From NCBI GenBank assembly GCA_031284765.1, contig JAITXK010000103.1, forward strand, positions 1-10,905: a stretch of DNA of 10,905 nt. The letters run 5' to 3'. Numbering within the stretch: the first letter of the stretch is position 1; each line of letters starts with the position of its first letter. Of this stretch, positions 7,783 through 10,905 are shown in pieces. The stretch is from Candidatus Symbiothrix sp. Lineage in GTDB: Bacteria; Bacteroidota; Bacteroidia; Bacteroidales; Azobacteroidaceae. Below the pieces are notes generated by a model that did not search any database, had not been told where the DNA came from, and saw only the letters and a list, made by a program, of their open reading frames with translations. The position numbers were made by a program, and so were the translations under genes.

Positions 7783-8460
7783 TTATTTTGATAAGGAAAA
7801 GCAGTATTCCGTTATTTTTTTGACATCTTCTAATTTAGCGAAATTGGTTGAGTTTTCTTTAGCAAACGTTTCGATATCCGCCTGTTTTCCCTTGAATAAT
7901 TTTCCCAATGTTTTTGTTGAAAAAAACTTTTCAAATTTGCTTCCATTTTTGAGATAGAAATACAAATCAAGTTTTGTTTTAAACAATTCATCCGACTTCA
8001 GGTTTTTCGTACCAAACGAAGAATCGATATGTCCAAGACTCTCAACAGCCGACGTAGCCGAATAGCTTCCATAACCTGCCGCTTTCCCTTTTGAAATCTC
8101 TTTTGATTTCCTTTGCACAAACAGTTGCCCTTCTCTCGTTGAAACGCTTTCATAAAAAGATTTTCCATTCTCGGAAGGCAAAAAAGCTCGTTCGCCAATC
8201 ACAACAACTAATACATCCTCACCCACTAATTCCATCACGGAACTGTCGGTATCGAGAAAAAGCATTTTTTCATTGAACGTGTCATAATTCAAATGGGAAG
8301 CAATCCGAAGGTTTTTGTTTTCTTTGAGGATAACATACCCTTTCTCGTATTGAGGGAAAAGAAATCCATCAAATAATTCTTCCTGCTGCGCCGACAAGGG
8401 TATGGAAAATAAACAAAAACAAATGCATACAAAAAAAAGATGATTTTTAGCCGGATTCAT
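7783..8460 (-). CDS. Conserved secreted protein of unknown function
   Basis: The chosen start gives 225 residues: a basic start, a hydrophobic core (about 8-23) and a signal peptidase site near PLSAQ. The frame extends 15 codons further up to 8505. That extension runs through a candidate promoter (8494-8501) and would put a charged segment before the signal peptide, so 8460 is preferred. The mature protein has GYVILKENKN, LNYDTFNEKMLFLD, VVVIGERAFLP and a basic C-terminal half (FSTKTLGKLFKGK) ending in an EDVKKITEYC helix. It resembles a widespread Bacteroidota family of small exported proteins without assigned function; no enzyme motif is visible. Its sequence looks more A+T-rich than the neighbouring enzyme genes. 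It lies between two enzyme genes, 68 bases after the esterase and 28 before the beta-helix gene. It may be a passenger rather than part of the degradation pathway. Confidence 0.85.
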   Translation of the reverse strand: MNPAKNHLFFVCICFCLFSIPLSAQQEELFDGFLFPQYEKGYVILKENKNLRIASHLNYDTFNEKMLFLDTDSSVMELVGEDVLVVVIGERAFLPSENGKSFYESVSTREGQLFVQRKSKEISKGKAAGYGSYSATSAVESLGHIDSSFGTKNLKSDELFKTKLDLYFYLKNGSKFEKFFSTKTLGKLFKGKQADIETFAKENSTNFAKLEDVKKITEYCFSLSK

Positions 8461-8493
8461 GATGATAAATTTTTTATTTTCAATAAATAAACC

Positions 8494-8501
8494 CAAAATT
8501 A
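8494..8501 (-). promoter_or_regulatory. Candidate Bacteroides-type -7 element
   Basis: Read on the minus strand the octamer is TAATTTTG, a perfect match to the TAnnTTTG -7 element. It lies about 33 bases before the preferred ATG at 8460. A TTTG (8519-8516) lies upstream, but only 14 bases separate the two; about 19-20 is usual, so the -33 part is not convincing. If real, it would let the small secreted protein and the genes after it be expressed independently of the esterase gene. Confidence 0.35.
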
Positions 8502-8509
8502 GCATCCAT

Positions 8510-8530
8510 AAATAACAAAGATTGTTATTT
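8510..8530. repeat. Short A+T-only inverted repeat at the esterase stop codon
   Basis: AAATAACAA (8510-8518) and TTGTTATTT (8522-8530) form a perfect nine-base inverted repeat around AGA. The repeat overlaps the TAA stop (8529-8531) of the tandem hydrolase gene. With one G:C pair per arm it is too weak for a typical terminator and has no T-run. It could be an operator for the candidate promoter beside it, or chance in A+T-rich DNA. Confidence 0.4.
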
Positions 8531-10031
8531 ACTTCTTCAATGTTTGAACGATAAGACCAGCAATTTTAGCCGGTTCGTTCGGTTCAATAGGATAATGTCC
8601 CCTGCCTTGATCGATGATCAGCGTAAATTTACCTTTGTAACGTTTCTTCACCTCATTGGACTGGCTTTTGAGATTCGGATCAAGCCCTCCGGAAACATGT
8701 ATAATGGGAATTCCCGCTTTGGCAAGCGGTTCGAGGTTATCCAAAGGTTGCACTTTCGCCAATGAAGAACGCAAAATAGGATTTTCTCCATAAATGGCCG
8801 ACACCTTATCGGGATTTTCGATAGCCCAAACATACACTTCTCCGGTTGCAGCACCACGACCGGCCATGACCGGTTTTTGGGAAAAACCTTTATCCACCAG
8901 ATAATCATAAACTATATTCCAATGTTTAAGAAGCAAGCCATCCGCATTGTATGAAACAGGGCCGACAACGATGTGAAATCCTTCGGCAAGCAATTCCAGA
9001 TCTACGGTTGAATTTCCGTCCGGCTGATCACACCTGTAAATCCACGGATTACCAGATGCCGCCTGTCTGGGTGCGAACACGGTGACAGAACCTTCCACGC
9101 CTTCCAACGAAAAAGCATATTTATTATATCCCCCCGTGAAATAGGGTCCCCACTGTGTAACCCACAATTTCTCAGCCGGCACATATTCATAATTGGCTTT
9201 TGTACTATAGAATGCGGTTTTTTTATACCTGTCCGGCAGAAAAGAGGGTGACTTGGTTTCTTTCTCTGCGAAGCTCTGTTCTATGAAATCTGCGATGACA
9301 TTCGGGTTATTCAAGCTATGCGGGTGATGAGCGGTTCCATCCTTGATGAGGACGGAAATACGGCCTCCATTGGCATGGTACAAGCCTTGGATGGCGTACG
9401 TATTGTGCAGGATCGGATCGATACTTCCGCAAATATTCAGTATGGGAACGTCATTCTGAGCGAGCATATCCATCTTCATCAGACTTGACTGCGACAGGCC
9501 GGGATTGTCCGCGCAAATAGCCGAAACTTTGTCGGGATGATTTGTTCCCCATGTAAATGCGTTGGCTCCTCCTCGACTCATTCCGATGAATGCGGGCTTG
9601 GGCGACAAACCATGCCCTTGGGTAAGAAATTGATACCAAACATCCCAAGTTTGATCGGGATCGGTAGTAATATAAGCCACATGGGCTCCCCTTTTCAGCA
9701 ATTCAATCTCCGCCTGGGGCGCATGATCCCAATAACAACCTCGCCAAGTCCACGGGTTGCCGGGCGCCGCTTGCTTCGGTACGACTACAATACACCGCCG
9801 CGTCCCCGGTTGAGGTGCTTTGACACCGTTGCCTTCCTGAGGTGTCGCCTTAATTTGCTCTATTTGAAATGTAATTTCATTAATCACGAAATCATAACGG
9901 TCAAAGCCATGCCAATCCGTTTTTTCTCCCGTAAAAGATTGAGCAAATATCGCTACATTAACGGTAAACAAGCATAGAAACAGTAGAAAAATCCTTCTTT
10001 TTCCTGTTTTGTTATTAAAATAGTGTTTCAT
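8529..10031 (-). CDS. Secreted tandem alpha/beta-hydrolase (esterase), second half inactivated
   Basis: The product has 500 residues. A signal peptide (about 1-30) ends IFAQ. Two homologous alpha/beta-hydrolase halves follow (about 35-255 and 285-500). Matching landmarks are GNPW at 91-94 and 327-330, and PDKVSAI at 166-172 and 407-413. The first half has a full triad: Ser152 in GMSRGG, Asp205 in GSIDP, and His235 (or 236) in GTAHHPH. In the second half the nucleophile segment reads GRGAATGE, with Gly393 where Ser should be, while Asp451 (GGLDP) and His479 (GRGHYP) remain. One active esterase domain plus a pseudo-domain is therefore expected, perhaps for substrate binding. Deacylation of a plant polysaccharide is the most likely role; the acyl group is unknown. 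An in-frame TAA ends nine bases before... the ATG's upstream side, which fixes the start. It is the first gene of the run, downstream of a GH3 relic. Confidence 0.88.
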   Translation of the reverse strand: MKHYFNNKTGKRRIFLLFLCLFTVNVAIFAQSFTGEKTDWHGFDRYDFVINEITFQIEQIKATPQEGNGVKAPQPGTRRCIVVVPKQAAPGNPWTWRGCYWDHAPQAEIELLKRGAHVAYITTDPDQTWDVWYQFLTQGHGLSPKPAFIGMSRGGANAFTWGTNHPDKVSAICADNPGLSQSSLMKMDMLAQNDVPILNICGSIDPILHNTYAIQGLYHANGGRISVLIKDGTAHHPHSLNNPNVIADFIEQSFAEKETKSPSFLPDRYKKTAFYSTKANYEYVPAEKLWVTQWGPYFTGGYNKYAFSLEGVEGSVTVFAPRQAASGNPWIYRCDQPDGNSTVDLELLAEGFHIVVGPVSYNADGLLLKHWNIVYDYLVDKGFSQKPVMAGRGAATGEVYVWAIENPDKVSAIYGENPILRSSLAKVQPLDNLEPLAKAGIPIIHVSGGLDPNLKSQSNEVKKRYKGKFTLIIDQGRGHYPIEPNEPAKIAGLIVQTLKK

Positions 10032-10075
10032 AATAGATTAATTTAAGTTTTTATGTATTTATTTCGGACTGATTG

Positions 10076-10111
10076 TTAGACTCTTATGTTGCGTCGTGAA
10101 TATAATTTCAT
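10076..10111 (-). other. 12-codon open frame with strong Shine-Dalgarno, overlapping the GH3 relic stop
   Basis: ATG (10111-10109) overlaps the TGA (10110-10108) of the GH3 relic as ATGA. GGAGGT (10125-10120) lies eight bases before it, an ideal Shine-Dalgarno spacing. The frame encodes MKLYSRRNIRV and then stops. Main genes in this window lack such sites. It may be the stub of a lost gene that followed the GH3 gene, or a leader peptide for the esterase gene 45 bases further on. A chance match is also possible. Confidence 0.25.
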
Positions 10112-10522
10112 TGATGGGTACCTCCTTTTTTATCCAAGTCAAAAGTAATTGTCTTTTCTTCGTTGATTTTAAATGCCCCTGGTTCCACTATCTTGTCCAA
10201 TTTTTCGTTAAGCAAGGACAATTGATAGGGCGTCAGTATGAAAGTAACCGTCCAGCGGGATGCCATGAACGGCAAAATGCTTGGGGTAGTCAGAAGTCCT
10301 TTCGATTGATAACCTTTGGTCCACCCCCTCTATCAGGGAAACCAATACGGGATCTTCTCCGAAAGTTTCTTCGCAACGCCTTCTGCGAGCATCCTGTGTT
10401 ACATCCAACACCGGCGACCAAGCCTGAATGGATCCGGTAGCAACCGTTTCATCTCCGAACCCTTCGCGAATCAATTTCATTTTATCATTCGGCGTCATCG
10501 CTGCAAGCAAGAGTTCTACCCG
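10108..10522 (-). pseudogene. Decayed GH3 beta-glycosidase, internally deleted
   Basis: Three pieces of a GH3 protein are recognisable on the minus strand. Piece one (from 10522) reads RVELLLAAMTPNDKMKLIREGFG, broken here as RVELLLAAM and TPNDKMKLIREGFG. It jumps directly to DETVATGSIQAWSPVLDV and EETFGEDPVLVS, so about 50 residues expected between them are missing. The invariant RWGR has become RRRR. An extra base in a run of five (10324-10328) shifts the frame. The shifted frame still reads WTKGYQSKGLLTTP, and a missing base in the run at 10283-10286 restores PKHFAVHG. Piece three (10251-10108) is in another frame and gives TVTFILTPYQLSLLNEKLD and KIVEPGAFKIN, the C-terminal fibronectin-III-like domain. 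The middle of the protein, including the catalytic Asp, is gone. About 140 codons of an expected 700-850 remain. It was probably a beta-glucosidase or beta-xylosidase of the same PUL. Confidence 0.85.
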
Positions 10523-10717
10523 TGGAACCGAGTTGCCAACCTTGTCCGGCTCTCACCCCATCCGGCAAGAGCATGCTTTGATTGGTGTTTGTCCAGGCTG
10601 AAACGGAAATTACGCCCTTCTTTTAGGCAAGAATAATGAGCAGTACAAATAACGGTTGTTACAATTAAAATATAAACAAAGAAAACAAATGGCAATTAAT
10701 ATTTCAATTAATTTCAC
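10523..10717 (-). other. Possible decayed 5' end of the GH3 gene
   Basis: In the same frame as the first GH3 piece, a GTG at 10717-10715 begins a signal-peptide-like stretch, KLIEILIAICFLCLYFNC. A TAA and later a TGA interrupt the frame before RVELLLAAM. Part of this stretch may be the original signal peptide and N-terminus of the GH3 gene. The similarity is only in character, not in recognisable GH3 sequence. Confidence 0.3.
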
Positions 10718-10905
10718 GGTTAATACTCCATTTATTTTACACTGATCTTAGCGAAAATGAGAAAAGACAGGTACAAAACAAAATTAATTGGTATAGGCGC
10801 TTAAGTCGCTGTTTTTAAATTGTTATTATTCAATCTTATAGGCTTATTACCAACCATTCTTCTAATAGTCAAATCAAAGATTGACCCCATATTATTTCGT
10901 CTGTT
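10718..10905. other. A+T-rich right flank without a recognisable gene
   Basis: No gene could be recognised. A 34-codon minus-strand frame enters from the right edge and stops with TAA at 10803-10801; it could be the C-terminus of a gene outside the window, but it matches nothing I know and is short enough to be chance. Beside its stop lies a near-palindrome, GGCGCTTAAGTCGC (10796-10809). No convincing promoter was found for the GH3 relic. Confidence 0.35.

Larger units (their letters stand above)
345..10031 (-). other. Probable PUL enzyme operon (six genes)
   Basis: All six genes point the same way. Gaps in transcription order are 68, 28, 187, 4 and 10 bases, and one strong terminator closes the run at 337-282. 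All six products carry export signals. The last three genes form the tightest unit. The candidate promoter at 8501-8494 and the 187-base gap leave room for more than one transcript. No SusC/SusD, HTCS or sigma/anti-sigma gene is inside the window. Confidence 0.65.

Noticed and set aside
8461..8505. A longer N-terminus for the small secreted protein, starting at 8505.
   Set aside because: It would place 15 extra residues before a good signal peptide and overlap a candidate promoter element; the ATG at 8460 fits better.
10140..10147. Minus-strand TACTTTTG, a perfect -7 octamer about 110 bases before the tandem esterase start.
   Set aside because: It falls inside the GH3 relic's coding remnant, has no TTTG at a suitable distance, and an octamer with six fixed bases is expected by chance in A+T-rich DNA. 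It is possible but unsupported.
10208..10510. An apparently open minus-strand frame of 100 codons starting at TTG.
   Set aside because: It is not a gene: its translation is GH3 sequence with missing parts and a frame-shifted stretch, so it is treated as part of the pseudogene.
1..10905. CRISPR array, tRNA, rRNA, prophage or defence system.
   Set aside because: No regularly spaced repeats, no cloverleaf or rRNA-like segment and no phage or defence protein motifs were seen; the three tandem 8-mers at 166-189 have no spacers.

Overview
The window looks like an accessory carbohydrate-degradation locus from a member of the Bacteroidota. The grounds are signal peptides ending in Gln such as LAQ, YSQ and SAQ, no Shine-Dalgarno sites before the main genes, moderate A+T content, and glycoside hydrolase and esterase families typical of polysaccharide utilisation loci (PULs). 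No SusC/SusD pair, regulator, transporter, tRNA or rRNA is visible, so this is the enzyme part of a PUL, or a PUL fragment.

Layout: bases 1-344 hold a truncated IS630-type transposase piece running off the left edge, a CACAGAG-based inverted repeat, and a strong minus-strand terminator. From 345 to 10031 six genes lie head to tail on the minus strand, so transcription runs right to left. In that order they are: a secreted tandem alpha/beta-hydrolase whose second half has lost its nucleophile (8529-10031); a small secreted protein of unknown function (7783-8460); a secreted pectate-lyase/GH28-like beta-helix protein (6441-7754); a secreted neutral-ceramidase-fold protein (4994-6253); a GH99/GH71-like protein (3691-4989); and a 1111-residue GH43-GH95 fusion (345-3680). 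The last three are almost touching (gaps of 4 and 10 bases), and the terminator follows directly after the last. Bases 10032-10905 hold no intact gene. They contain a decayed GH3 beta-glycosidase that has lost most of its catalytic domain, plus a 12-codon open frame overlapping its stop.

Together the enzymes look like a kit for a branched, acylated plant polysaccharide. The GH43 domain would remove arabinofuranose or xylose, GH95 would remove terminal alpha-L-fucose or L-galactose, the alpha/beta-hydrolase and perhaps the ceramidase-fold protein would remove acyl groups, and the beta-helix protein may cut or bind a uronic-acid-rich backbone. Pectin (rhamnogalacturonan), complex xylan and xyloglucan all fit; the sequence does not decide between them. 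The points most worth following are the half-dead tandem esterase, the GH43-GH95 fusion, the ceramidase-fold protein lacking the ceramidase serine, and the GH3 relic.
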